From positions 1,922,001 to 1,986,000 of the forward strand of contig JAWZSP010000004.1 of NCBI GenBank assembly GCA_034401135.1: a stretch of DNA of 64,000 bases, written 5' to 3'. Numbering within the stretch: the first letter of the stretch is position 1; the number at the start of each line of letters is the position of its first letter. The notes under the pieces are model-generated. The model was not told where the DNA came from and made no database searches. It was given only the letters and a program-made list of their open reading frames with translations. Below, piece after piece: positions 13,421-27,700 of this stretch. Source of the stretch: Volutella citrinella (lineage: Eukaryota > Ascomycota > Sordariomycetes > Hypocreales > Nectriaceae). Made by a program: the position numbers and the translations under genes.

Positions 13421-15154
13421 CTTAAGGTAATTAATATAATAGAATTTATAAAGTTATTTTATAAAAAAATCGATCTTATTTTTAGCTTATTAAATAGTAT
13501 AGTATTAAATAGAAGCTTGATTTTTATAAGTAAATTCTAATAAGCTATCTATATATAAATATTAGTAAAAAGAAGGCTTTTAATAGTATTTTACTTATAA
13601 AGTAATAAATAAATAGAGTACTTTAATTAAACCTTAGAATATTATTTATATATATTTATAAAAAACTATTAAAAAATATAATTAAACTTTTTATTATAAG
13701 TATAATTTATTTATAATAATACTTAAAATATAATAATAAGTATATTATTAATAAAAGCTTTTATAAAATACTTACTAAATATATATCTAGATCTTAAAAA
13801 TAATTTTATAAAAAGGGGGATATTTAAAATAAGTATAAGATTAGTAAGATTATAATAGGTTTAAAAAAAGCTTAAAAATTACTAAAAGAGTATAATAAAG
13901 TAGTATATAAAAATTATAAACTATAAGTACTAAGAGTATAGCTTTAAAAAAAGATAGCTTATATTATTCTTAATAAGTAATTTACAATTTTTTAAATAGA
14001 AAAAGAAGTTAGTATTATATTATATTAGGCCCTTTTAAATTTTAAAAAAGGTTAGTTTAAAAGCCTATTAATTAGCCCTATTAAACTAACTAAGTTATAT
14101 TTATAATATTTTTTATATAAGCCTGCTAGAGCCTTAGTAGTACTATAAGGGAATACTTAATAAAAGTATACTAATACCTAACTTATAGAACTTAGAAAGA
14201 GAATAAGAAGTTAAAGTAATAAAAGATAAATAAAAATATAAAAGTAAGTAATTTTACCTTATTAAATAATTAAGGTAGCTTATAGAGTTTAATTAATAAG
14301 TTCTTAAAATAGATATAAAGAATATAAAAAAGGTAGTTATAAAATATTATAAAGTAAAAAAAGAAAAAGTTATAAAAAGATAGGCTAAATTAAAAAAAAG
14401 TAGCTAGTAAACCCTTATAATTAGCCTATAAAAACCTGCTTACTAAACTCTAAAATAAAAAAGCTACTTAAAATTACTTAAAAACTATTATAATTTACTA
14501 CTAAAACCCTAGTAATTTTAAGTCTAATCTATATTATTAATATTAGTATTATCTAAGCTTAAAGACTTTAGTATTATAATTACCTACTTATATTACTAAG
14601 ACTAAGATAAATTAGTATAAGGAGGTTAAGAAGGCACTTAGAGAGCTTTATAAAAAGAGTTAAAGGTATTATAAAAGGGCTGCTAATATAGTAAGCTTAT
14701 TATTTATTCTCTTAAGCTATAAACTTATTCTAAAACCTATTTAATAGCTAAGTAAGGTATTAAATAGTATTAAAATTTATTATCTAAAGGCTCTATACTT
14801 ATTACTTTTTAAACTAGTCTATAAGAATATAAGATTTTTAAGTAGCTTAATTAAGAGTACTTTTTAATAAGTAAAATATCTATATCTTAGTAATAGCCTA
14901 GAAGTAAAACCTAAGCTTATTATAACTTAGCTAAAAACTCTTAAAAAGGGTAAGAGAACTTTTATTATTAATATAAGCTATTTTTATTAGTATATTATAA
15001 TAAGTATTATTTAGGAAATAATTATAATTATTATATATTTTTTAATAAAAAGTTAATAAAAATAAAATAATTAGATTAAAAAGAGCTTATAAAGTTTTTA
15101 AGTTTCTTAATATAATAAGTAGCTATAAACTTAAGATTAGAGATCTTATTATTT

Positions 15155-15215
15155 TATTATAGGGCTTTAATAGTATTAAATATACTTAGGATCTTAGAAA
15201 ACTTATAAATAGTAG
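15155..15215 (+). pseudogene. Chromodomain remnant
   Basis: One frame reads GFNSIKYT, a stop where a Trp codon is expected, then DLRKLINSS. This fits the W-x-G-[FY]-x-x-x-x-x-T-W-[ED]-P-x-x-x-L pattern of retrotransposon chromodomains, with both Trp codons turned into stops. It lies about 750 bp before the right LTR, the normal place for the integrase C-terminal chromodomain. Such domains can steer integration to methylated-histone heterochromatin, which fits the location. Confidence 0.7.
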
Positions 15216-15960
15216 TATATATTTTATATACTTAAAGAAATATATAGTAGATATTTAATAAGGTAATTATAAAATTAATTAAATTAGAACTAAAAAAAAG
15301 AAAAGTATTTATAAAAATAAAGAGAATTTAAAGAAAGTTAATATAATTAAGAATAGTAGTTAAGTTAGTAATATTACCTTTTATTTTATTAAAAGGCTTA
15401 AAAAGGTTAAAAAGTTAAATAAAATTAAAAAGATAGATACTTATAAGTAATAAGTCTTATTACTATACTTATAATATAAATAGTAACTGCTTATAATACT
15501 AAAAAAAGTATAAAATAAAGGTATAGTAATAAGAATACTTTAAAAATTAGCCTAGATATATAAGTAATTATAATACTTAGTTATACTAAGATATTTTATA
15601 TATTATATAAAAAGTATTAAGATAAGTATAAAATAAATAGCTAAAACTATAAAAAGAGTAAAAGAAGATATTATAAAAGAGTAGTATAAGATTTATATAA
15701 CTTAAAAATATTAATAGATAAAAAGAAAGAAAAAAAAATAGTTAAGTAAGAAGAAGGCTTTTTTTTTATATCTTAAGGAGTATAGTTACTAATTATAAAT
15801 ATAATTACTAATTATAAAAATAATTACTTATTTAATTTACCTTAATATAGTAAAAATAGAATATAATTAGTAATAATTTACTATTAGATTATAATAAGGT
15901 TAATAGTTATATTTTACTAGCCTTAGTATTAGGGATAGTACTATAAGAGGGGGGATAAAT

Positions 15961-16240
15961 TATTATAATATCTAGTATTAGGCTCTACCTTAGCTATAAA
16001 GCGCTGCCTAGCCTAGTTATAAAGGCTAGTAGAGCCGGGTATAAGGGGCAGGGTAATACTACTACTAATATATATATTCTAAGGAGCTTTATAGTATATA
16101 ATACTATAAAGGAAGCTTGCTAAGGTATTAAGTAAGCTTTAGTTACTTTTTATTATAGAATCCTACTATTACCTCTCTTCTTATAGAGCTATACAGCCTA
16201 ACTTATATATTATTTATATATTATATACCTTATAGTAATA
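15961..16240 (+). repeat. Right LTR of the gypsy element
   Basis: It is 280 bp and the better preserved of the two LTRs, with GC-bearing blocks such as GCGCTGCCTAGCC and GAGCCGGGTATAAGGGGCAGGG. It serves as the reference for family A. It is followed by the TTATT duplication. Confidence 0.88.
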
Positions 16241-16403
16241 TTATTTTAATTAATAATTAAAATACTTTTTTATTATTTTATATTTTTATTATATATTATT
16301 ATTTTAAAAAAAATTTTAAAATTTTTTTTATAAATTCTTTTATTATATTTATTTATTATTAAATTATTATAAATAGTATATATATATTCTTTTTTTAAAT
16401 ATT

Positions 16404-16452
16404 ATTTAATTTATTTAATTTATTTAATTTATTTAATTTATTTAATTTATTT
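16404..16452. repeat. Nine-base tandem repeat (ATTTAATTT)n
   Basis: About five perfect head-to-tail copies of ATTTAATTT. It is a simple minisatellite in AT-saturated DNA shortly after the gypsy element, and no function is implied. Confidence 0.8.
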
Positions 16453-18444
16453 TATAATCTTTTTATAATTTTATTTATTATTATAAATAATTTAAATAAT
16501 ATATGTAATATTAAGTTTATTTTAATATATATTTAATTCTTAATAAATATTAATTTAAGATTTATTTTTATAATATTAACTATTAATATATTTATATAAT
16601 TAATTATTATTTAATTATTATATAGTTTATTAATATTATTATTAATTATTTATACTGATAAACTTAAAATTATAATTTAATTAAAATAATTAATTATAAA
16701 AATAAATTTAATTTAATTAAATTAAATTTAATTATTTAATTAATTATTTAAATATTATATATATTTAAATAATTAATTCTTATTATAATAATATTTTATA
16801 TTTTAATATTTATATATATTAAATTATATATTTTATTAATAAAAATAATAAATTTAAATAAATATTAATAATTATTAATATTTTTTATAAAATCTTATTA
16901 TAAAATAATTAATTTTTAAAAAATAATAAAAAATTATATAATTTTTAATAAAAAAACTTTATAAAATAAATAAAATCTAAATTAATTATTAATTTAAATA
17001 AATTAAAAAAAGTTTTTAAATATAAAAAGATTAAAATATTTTTCTTATTAATTTTAAATATTAAATAAACCTATTCTTTTTAAACTATTAATTTAAATAT
17101 TTTAATTATTAATCTAGCTTAATTATTATATATTATTAATATAATCTAGTTATTATATACTCTTTTTTTATAATTTATATTATATTTTTATAATTAATTA
17201 AATTATATTTTATATAAAATTAATTAAATTAAATTAATTATTATTTATTAATATTATTTATTTTTATATTTTTATTTTTAATATTTTTTATATTTTTATT
17301 ATTTAGTTACTTTTTTAATATATATTTTTATAATATTAAATTCTTTATAATTATAATACTACTTTACTTAATTAAAAGTAAGTCTTATTTTTTAAGCTAT
17401 TTAAGGTTATATTACTTTATAAAATATAAAATCTTATTAATTAAAATAGATTAAATTAAATAAAATATATAATACTTAAGTATAAATTATAATATTAAGA
17501 ACTTAGAATTAATAAATAACTTAATTCTTAATTAAGTATAATAATACTACTTTACTTATTATATATATTATCTTATTAATAGCTTATTTAAAAAGCTAAT
17601 TTTTTAAAACTTACTTAATTATAATAATATTATTTAAAATATATAGTAATTTAAGTATTTTAGTAATCTTAAGTATAAGTATAATATACTTTATTAAAAA
17701 TATTTAGCTTATCTTAGAATTAATTTATTACTTATCTTTATTTACTTTAATATTAAGGTTTTATATAAAAGAAAAATTTAAGCTGACTATTTAAGACTTA
17801 AGTTATAAAAGCTATAATATTATAATTAGTTTTTTAAAAACTAATAGTTATAATTACTTAAAATAATTATAAAAGTACTATATTTTATAATCTTAAGTAA
17901 TAAAAGTTAATTTTATAAAGTTAAATTAATTTATAAAAGTATTAAGCTATATAATCTTTTTTATATTTAATTATAATCTTTTTTAATAGTTAAGTATAAT
18001 ATAACTTAATATATATTAATACTAAATATAAATATATATAAAATAGTTAGTATATTAATAATAAGCTACTAGCTTATTAATCTAAGCTATAATAAAGTAA
18101 TAAATTACTTATAAAAAGATTAATTAAAATATACTTAATAATAGCTTAGTATTTAAGTATAAAGCTATTAAGTATATTTTTAATTATAATTTAAAAAGTT
18201 AAAATTAGCAGCTAGCTATTACTAAAAAAGGCTGGAGACTTTATAAAAAGTATTTTAATTAAGTTAATAAGGCTTATTATATTAATACTAAACTTTAATT
18301 AAAGTCTTTATAATATTAAGCTTTTTTAAATAATTTTTTATTTCTTTTATATAATAAGTACTTTATTAAATATTTTAATATAGACTTATACTTACTAAGT
18401 AATTAATAAAATATTAAATTATAAAAGATTAAGACTACTTATAT

Positions 18445-18724
18445 TATTACTATAAGGCATATAATATATAAATAATATATAGATTAGGCTATATAGCTCT
18501 ATAAAAAAAGAGATAATAATAGGATTCTATAATAAAGGGTGACTAAAGCTTGCCCGATACTTTAATAAGCTTCCTCTATAATATTATATACTATAAAGCT
18601 CCTTAAAGTATGCGCGTTAGTAGTAGTATTACTCTGCTCCTTATGCCTAGCTCTGCTGGCTTTTATAACTAGGCTAGGCGGCGCTCTGTAGCTAAAGTGG
18701 AGCCTAATACTGGATGCTGTGATA
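18445..18724 (-). repeat. 280-bp LTR (family A), probably solo, lightly mutated
   Basis: It is the reverse complement of the family A LTR and exactly 280 bp. It is the GC-richest part of the whole island, keeping TGCGCGTTAG, CTGCTCCTTATGCC and GGCGGCGCTCTG-like blocks as well as CA/TG dinucleotides. The flanking five bases are TATAT and TATAC, a plausible target duplication with one change. No internal retroelement sequence adjoins it, so I take it as a solo LTR left by recombination. A length below the minimum that RIP recognises could explain its light mutation. Confidence 0.8.
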
Positions 18725-21700
18725 TATACTTAGTCTAATTAAATAGAATAATATTAAAAAGAAACTATATTAAAACTTATTAATCTTAAAATAAAAATAC
18801 TTTTTAAAATTAATAAAAAATTATTTATTTTTATATATCTTAAAAATATTAATAAACTTAGTAATATAATATATATAATTAATTAAATAAAAAGGCTATT
18901 TTTTAATAATTATTAAAAATATATAGCTAAGATTTATAAAAATTATAAAAATGAGTAGAATATAAATAATCTTAAGATTTTTATTATAGTTATTAATTAT
19001 ATAATTAATAATAAATAGGACTTAATTTTAAAAATAGAATTAAAATTTAAGTTTATATTTTAAATAAGTTTAGTTAATTATTAAAATAGCCTTTTTTATA
19101 TATTTATTAAAATTTTTAAGGTTATAATTTTAAAAGCTATATAGTATCTAAAATAAGTTAAAAATATTAAGAAATTTATACTTAAAGTTATTAAACTAAT
19201 TAAATAAAAGTAATATAATTAGCTTAAAATTAGAAAATATTTTAAAAAAGGTAAAGGTCTTATATTAAATATAAATAAATTATATAATATAAAAGTAGAT
19301 CTGTTTTTATATAGTATTAAAAAAATAAATATAAGTAACTATTTAATTATATAAAAATAAACCTTAATAAGAATTAATTAAGTTAACTAAGTTAATTAAA
19401 AAAAGCTTATTTTTTATAAAGTAGTAGATATAACTATCTTTATTAATTTTAAAGTTATAGTAAAGTATATTTCTTTTAATTCTAAATATACTATTATTAA
19501 AAACTACCAAGTTTTTTATATTATATAAATTTATATAAATATAAGCTATAAGCTTAATATTTAAACTCTAGCTTTTATTATTTATTTTATTAATTATATT
19601 TTAGAAGCTTTTATAATATTTAAACTGAATATTATAAATATACTTCATCTTTTTAAAATAATCTTACTAATGTACTTTATTAAAAAAAAGGCTAGTTTTA
19701 AGTCTATAATTTTAAAAGTATTATTAATAAAGTCTTATATCTTATAAAATTTAAAAACAGCAAGTTATTAATTATAAAGTTAGTAAGATTATTAAACTAT
19801 TGTTTAATAAAAATTCTTTTTACTAAATCTTCTTAAATTAAATTAAAAAAGAGTAGAAGATTAGTATTTATATTATAATACTTTTAGGAGTTCTTTATAT
19901 AGAATTAGCTTTTATATCTTAGGTTTATAATATTTTATTAAACTTAATATAGTAGTATTTAGAAATTAATAATAAGTTTAATTAAGTAAAAATAATAATA
20001 AAAATAAAAAGCAAAAGGAGGCAGTTTATATATATTAAAAAGTTAAAATATTTATAATTAATACAAAGGTCTACTTTATATTAAAAAAAGAGCTGCTTTT
20101 TAAATAAATTTATAATTATAACTTATTATTACTAACTATATACTTACTAAGTCTAGCTTTTTATTATTTAAATCTTTATTTTGATTTCTTTTTTTTATTC
20201 TTTTTTTTATAATTAATTTTATCTTTATTATTATAAATAATTTTAGTGTAATATTTATAAACTATAGTTCTAAAATACTTAAGACTTCCTTTTATCTTTA
20301 TATAATTATTAATCTTTATACTTTTAAAAAACTAAATATTAAAAGTATAAAAATCTACTAAATATCTTTAAAATTATAAAGCTAGGGCAATATATTAAAA
20401 ATTTGTAACTAACTTACTATTTTAATACTTAATATAATTAAACTAAGTTTATAATAGCTAAAAATAATAGCTTTAATAGTTTTAATAATATAATACCTTA
20501 TTTAATTATCCTAAATTTATTATAATTAATTATTTTCTTTTTAATAAATTTTTAACTTTTTTCTTATATAGATCTACTCTTACCTTAGCCTTAATTATAC
20601 TAAATAATTAATATTTTATTATCTTATTTTTTATAAAATTAATAATAAGAAAGTTTTTAAAAGTATTTTTAAGTTCTAATAGACTTTTATTAATAACTTA
20701 TCTAACTTTTATTATATTATACTATTTATTATATTATAAAGATTCTTTTAAATCCTATTTATATTTTTATTAAATATACTTACTTAAAAAAGTACTTTTT
20801 TATTTAACTAAATACTTATTTAAATTATATTAAGGCTCTTTTTATTATATATTCTAGTTAGATTAACTTATTATTATTATACTTAAATCTTTATAATAAC
20901 TATTATATTATTTAATAATTATATATTCTAGTTATTTTATACTTATATATTACTTACTGATTTTTAAATAGGTTTTTATATTAATTATATCTAGTATAAA
21001 TACTTTAATTATAATTAGTCTTTTATATCTAACTACCTCTTTACTTATTAAAATAAAAGCTTTTTATTATATCTTTTATATAGTTAAGATATAATTTATA
21101 AAAATAGTTATAACTATTATTATAAAATTAATTTTTTAAACTATTTAAATTATCTTAAAATTACTTATAATCTTTTTATATTTAAATTAATTTTTAAAAA
21201 GGATTTAAAAAAATAAATTAATATTACTAAAAAATATACTATAAATAATTATATTACTAAGTTCTATTATTTATAAGGGCTTTAGTAGTAAAAGTATTAT
21301 TTTTAAGTTACTAAATATAAGATTTTCTTTTAAACTAAATTAAATTATTATACTTAATTAGGCCTATTTATATTTAATTTTTTTTATCTATTTTTATTTA
21401 AGTATTTAAATTCCTTAAATAATAAGTATTTTTATTCTAAAAATAGAAACTTTTCTTCTTAATATATTATAATTTCTAAGTATTATTTCCTTTATACTTA
21501 TTATAATTATTTTATATATTCTTATTATATATTATTATATATTATTATATCTTATTTAATTAATTATTTTAAATTATTAAATTTTATACTTAAGCCTATT
21601 TTATAATATTCTAAATAAAGTTAGCTTATATTCTAGACAGTTTTAGAGTATATTTAGTACTATTAAATTATTTATTTTAATATATTATTAATAAAGTTTT

Positions 21701-24700
21701 TTAATTAATTTAATTAATTTTATTTTATTTTAATAATTATAAGTAGTTATTATTATATATTAAAATTTTTTAAATAGATTATTTAAATCTTTTAATATAT
21801 ATTTTAATTTTATCTTATTATTATATTTATCTTTTTCAATTAATTATTATAGCTATTATATATATATATTAGCTTATTCTTATTTAATTAAATAGAATCC
21901 TTTTTATTTTTACTTAGAGCTTAAAGTATTATTTTTATATTATTTTTAATATTATTAATAATTAAACCTTTATTTTATAATTAAAGCTTTTTTTTTTAAA
22001 AAAAAAAGTATTTTTTTTTTATTTTTTACTTTTTATTTATTACTAAATAATAAGTTATTTATATTTAAGATTTTATTATTAAGTTTTAAAAAGTCTTTAT
22101 TTTTTTTTTATTTTAATCTATTTTTAAATTTATAAATTCTTTTTTAAAATTAAATTATAAATTCTTTTTATTTTAAATAAACTTTTTTAAATATTCTTTA
22201 TAAATTATAATAACTAATTTTATTTTTTTAAAAATATTTAGCTAATAATATAATAATCTTTAGTTATACTTATATATTTTAAAAAAGCTTTTTTAATATA
22301 ATTAGATTTTAGCTTTTATTAACATATCTTAAGATCTTATAATACTATACTTTAATACTAAGTCTTTTTTTCTTAATAGCTTTTTTTAAAATATTTAAAT
22401 ATAAATTAGCCTTATTAATTTAATTAATTAATTTCTTTTTAAATATTATTATTTTTTAAATAGCTTTATTAATACTTTTTTTTTTTAAAAACCCTTAATT
22501 TATTATAATAATAGATTTTTAAAACTTTTTATTTTATTTTAATTTATAGTCTTTTAAATAAGGATCTTAATTTTAATTAGTAATCTAAGTTCTTATTTAT
22601 AAAGTAAGTAAAAAGCTAATTATTTATAAAATACTTTAATTATAGATCTATTAATTAATAAGACTTTTTTTAATTAATTAATTTAGTACTTACTTAGCTC
22701 TTTAAATATATTTATTAAAATAATATATTCTTTTTTTATAATACTATTAGTTTTTAAATTATATATTAATATTTAAATTATATTAATTTTATAATTTTTA
22801 AAAGCTTATTTAAAGTCCTTTTTTATCTTTTTCTTATTATTAATAACTACTTTTTAAAATATACTATACTTAAATATAATATACTTAATAAAAATCTTAG
22901 ATTTTATATTATAATTTTACTTATAATTTTAGATTTATTTTATTTTATTAAATTATATTATTTTTTATAAAAAATTTTTTTTTTATAAAAGTCTATATTA
23001 TATATTAATATAGATCTTTTTTATAAGAATTTTTAAAATTAAAAAGCTAGCTTTTTATTTAATTACTTAAGATTATATTCTTAATATATAATATAAACTA
23101 TTATTATTAAGTATATATCTAATTATATTAATTTTTAATAATACTTTTTTATTATTAAATATAAAATTACTTTTTATTTCTTATATTTATTTTTAATATA
23201 ATAAAATTATAAGATCTTTTTTTAAATCTTTTTATTATTAATAACTAAGACTAGGTCTATATAAAGCTTATTTACTTTTTTTTATAAATAAACTTTTTTT
23301 ATTATAAATTTAAAAATATTCTTTTTTATCTTAAAATAAGCTTTAAGTAATATTTTAATAAGTCTTTTTAATATTTAAAAATATTTTTTTATTTCTTAAT
23401 ATTTAATTTTATAATTCTAGTCTAGCTTTTTATAATTATTATTTAAGATAATTATATTAAAGTAAAAGTTAATAAACTAATATATATTATTTTTAATTTC
23501 TTAATTTATTTATTTAAAAAAGCTAAGCTTTTTTTAATATAGCTTATTAATTATACTATTCTTTTTTCTTAAGATATATTTTATAATAAAGTTAAAAAGT
23601 ATAATATAACTTAGTTATTAATTAATTAAAACTTTAAAAATATTATCTATATATCTATTTAATTAATAAACTAAGACCTAAGAGTATATTTTAAAAATAT
23701 AAAAGATTTTATAAAAATAGCTTTTTAGTTTTTAAAAAGTATATAAAATACTTTTATATTTATATTTTATTATATTATACTCTTATTTTATAAGTATTTA
23801 TACTTTTAATTTATATTAAGCTAGTTTATATTTATTATTTATAGTTTATAAGATTAAGGCTTTTTATTTATAATAGCTAGTATTTATTATAAATATAATC
23901 TTATTTATATTCTTATTATAATTTAATATAATTAAAATAGAAGTAATAATACGTCTTTTTTTAAAATTCTTTATAATACCGTTCTACTTAAAGCTCTAGA
24001 TTTATTTAATATTTTTTTTAGAGTTTAATAAGAGGTATTATAATCTAAGTATAGCTTAATACTTAGATTTAAAAAAAACCTTATAACTTTTAAAAATCTT
24101 TAGATTTATATAATATTTTTATAAGCTTTTTACTTTAAGATCTTAATAATCTTTTTTTAATAAGTTTTTAATTATTATAATTATATAAATATCTTACTAA
24201 AACTACTATTTTTTAATAAAATTAAGATTTTACTATTAAAATTATATAATTAGAGAGTTTTATATTAAGAAAAGCCTTATTTAAGTTAATTAAATACTTT
24301 ATAATATATTACTTTATATTTAGAAAACTTTGTTTTTTATTATAATTAGATATAAGGCTTTTAATAATAATATTTTTAAAATAGACTTAGTATATATTAA
24401 GAATAAAATTAAATAAAATCTTAATTATAATTTTTAAAAACTAAGTTATTAAGTTAGTAGTTTTTTATAAGAGTTAGTATATTTATAATAGCTCTAATAG
24501 TATTATAAATAATATTATATACTAACTTTTTTTATTTAAAAAACCTTAATTATAAAAAAAAAAAAAGTCCAAGATATTAATTATTTTATATAATATAAAG
24601 TTAGTAAAGAATTTATTAATATTTAGTAAACTTATACTATTTTTAATTATAAATATATTATATTTTATTATTAAATTAATTAGTTATAAGCTTTTATTTA

Positions 24701-27700
24701 TTTTTTATATTAAGAACTAAGAATTATAATATAATTTATAACTTTTTTTTAAGACTTTATAATCTAGTTAAGCTTTTAAAAGTTTAATTACTTTATTCAT
24801 TATATTTTTTAAAATTAATATAATATTTATTTAAAATATTTAATAAAAAACTACTTTAATTATTTATAAAAATATAATTAATAAGTTTAGTAATCTACTG
24901 TTTATAAAGTCCTAGGCTAAGGCTATTTTATAATTATATAATCCTTTTATTAAGACTTTTTTTTTTATAAAATAAGGGTCTTATTAACTTAATTAAATAA
25001 ACTTTTAAGTCTTTTTAATATTAATTAAATACTTTTTTTAATTTTAAAGAATTTTAATATTAGCTCTAGGTATTTAAATAAACTCTAAAAGTTCTTTTAG
25101 GCCTTAGCTAACTCTTTTTCTTTTTATTATAAATCTATTTTAATAATTAAACTATTAAATAGTATATTTATTAAAAGTCTAATTTTATTAATTTTATATC
25201 TATAAATTATATTCAGCTTAATATTCTTACTTAGTTATTTTATATAAGCTTTTTTCTAATTACTAAATATTTATATTTATTTATTTTTAATAACTTTTAT
25301 TATTATTTAATAATAGCTCTAGATTTCCTTTTTAATTAGCTTAATAATATTATAAACTATATTCTATTTAATCTTTTTTAAGATATTATAATTATAATTT
25401 TTTTTAAAAATATTTTTTTTCTTTTTATTTAATTTTAAAATATAAATATTTATTATTAAGTTATACTAGTAGTCTTTTATCTTAAAATATAACTAATTAT
25501 ATTATATATTCCTAATTATTATTATTATAACTTTAATTTATTTAAATTAGTATTAAATAAATAAGTTCTTATTATAAAATAAATAATTAAATAAAGCTAT
25601 ATATATTTAAATAAAAAGTATTTTTAATAAAAAGACTATACTAATTTTATTTAATATAATATATATTCTTTATTTTATTTATATATTTCTTAAATAAAGT
25701 TTTATTAAATAGTTACTTTCTATCTTAATCTTATTATATTATAAACTATAATTAGAACTTTTATATATTTTATTTATAGTCTTAAAGCTCTAGCTATTAA
25801 TTTAAAAATTATATTCTGTTTTATATTAATATTTATTAAGCTTTTAATAATTAGTCTATTTATTTAATTAAATTAAACTTTAATTTAAAATAACTCTTAA
25901 TACTAAAAGATTAATCTTATACTTATTATATTTTTTAAACTAATTAAGACTTAATAAGTTTATACTTTTTTTTACTATTTTAACCTATTTATTATTAATT
26001 AATTAAATAGATCTATATTTTAACTATCTAAAATAATCTTAATATTATTAAGTTTATATTTCTTTTTATAATTTTAAAATAAGTATTTAAGAAGTTTTAA
26101 AATTAGACTTTTTTTATTATTATATAAGCTATTATATAGGTTTAATCTTAGCTAACTATAATATTAAATATAGACTTAATATACTAATTATTAATAATTT
26201 TATTAATAACTTTCTTAATATTTTAATAAAATCTTTTAATAAATTAAAAATTAAGCTTTATAATATTTTATTAAAAAGTTTTTTTTTTAATTTATGGTTT
26301 TAATATATAGCTTTTATTTAATCTAATCTTTATTATTTATAAAAATAATCTTAAGATTTATATTCTTATTTTTATTAAATTAATAATTATAAATACTTTA
26401 TTAAAATATTTCTAAGATTATTTTATTAGTTTTAGAAATATTAATAAGAACTAATTACTTTCTTATTATTTTTTAAGTTCTTATTAATTATATTATTTAT
26501 TTAAATATTATTTTTTTATTATTTAAAAGCTTAAGCTTTTTTTATTTATTATAAAAAAGTTAGTATTTATTTAATTAAAAAATATTCTTTAAGCGAATTA
26601 ATTATTTTAATTAAAGTAAAACTAAATCTAGGGCTTAAACTTAAAGCTTTTATTTTTTTTTATAAATTTTTTAAAAAAGTCTTTGTTTTTTTAATATTTT
26701 AATATATATTTTAAATAGCTTTTAAAAATATATAAGAATCTCTTTAAGACTTTATATTTTAATACTTAAAAAATAATTTATTTATAAGACTATTTTTTAT
26801 TTAATCCTGCTTATATTATAATAAAATATTCTAATTAAAAATAAAAATATAAAGTACTTTTTAAATTAACTAGCTTTATTTATAGTTTATAATAAGTAAT
26901 ATATTATTATTTTTTTATAATTCTAAGTAATTTTTTAAAATATAATTCTTATTATTATAATAATAATATTAATATTACTTAGACTTATTAATTATTATTA
27001 TAATAATATCTTAGTTATTTTTTTTAATAATCTTTTTAATTATGTAATAATTATAAGTTTTTTTAATAATAGCTATATTTATTAAGATATACTAGATCTA
27101 TATATTTTATTATAAAATATATATTTTTTATAAATCTTTTTTTAGTTTTTAAGACTTATAATTTAAGTATTTAATTTCTTAATTTAATAAATTAGATTAA
27201 TTAATATTAATTTAATATTACTTACTTTCTTTTTTTTATTCAAAACTAACTTTTTTATATTTTAAAAATAAATATTAGCTTTTATTTAAATAATTAATAA
27301 AATAATTTTAAAATATATTATATTTTTTAAAATTATTATTTTATTTAAATTAGATTAATCTTCTTATAATCTTATAATTTAAAAAATTAAAGTAATATTA
27401 TTTTATATTATTTTATAAAGCTTTTTTAAAATAATATCTAAAGTAAAATAAATTTATTTTTTTAAATTCTTTTTTTATTAATTAAGAATTCCTTTATATA
27501 AAGTATAAATAAAAGTTATATTAAATACTTAATTATTAAAATAAATTATTTTAATTAAATAAAAATATTTATTTAGCTATTTTTTTTATATTTTTAATAT
27601 TTTTTAATTTAATATTAAAATTTATTATATTTATAAATTAGTAAATTAATATTCTATCTAGCTTATTATTATAGCTCTTAAACTACTTAATTAATATACT

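Larger units (their letters stand above)
8989..16240 (+). mobile_element. Ty3/gypsy-type chromodomain LTR retrotransposon, RIP-degraded
   Basis: This is a full-length element of 7,252 bp. Two direct LTRs of exactly 280 bp bound it, and TTATT flanks both sides. The LTR ends read TA...TA, as expected from TG...CA after C-to-T mutation. Between them, plus-strand remnants appear in the order of a Ty3/gypsy chromovirus: reverse transcriptase near 11,806-12,100, integrase zinc-binding region near 13,090-13,230, integrase catalytic core start near 13,360-13,420, and a chromodomain signature near 15,155-15,215. All frames carry many stop codons of the TAG/TAA kind expected from RIP of CAG, CAA and TGG codons, so it is not autonomous. 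It keeps more G and C than the surrounding DNA, suggesting a younger insertion or lighter RIP. The superfamily call rests on recognised motifs and domain order. Confidence 0.88.
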
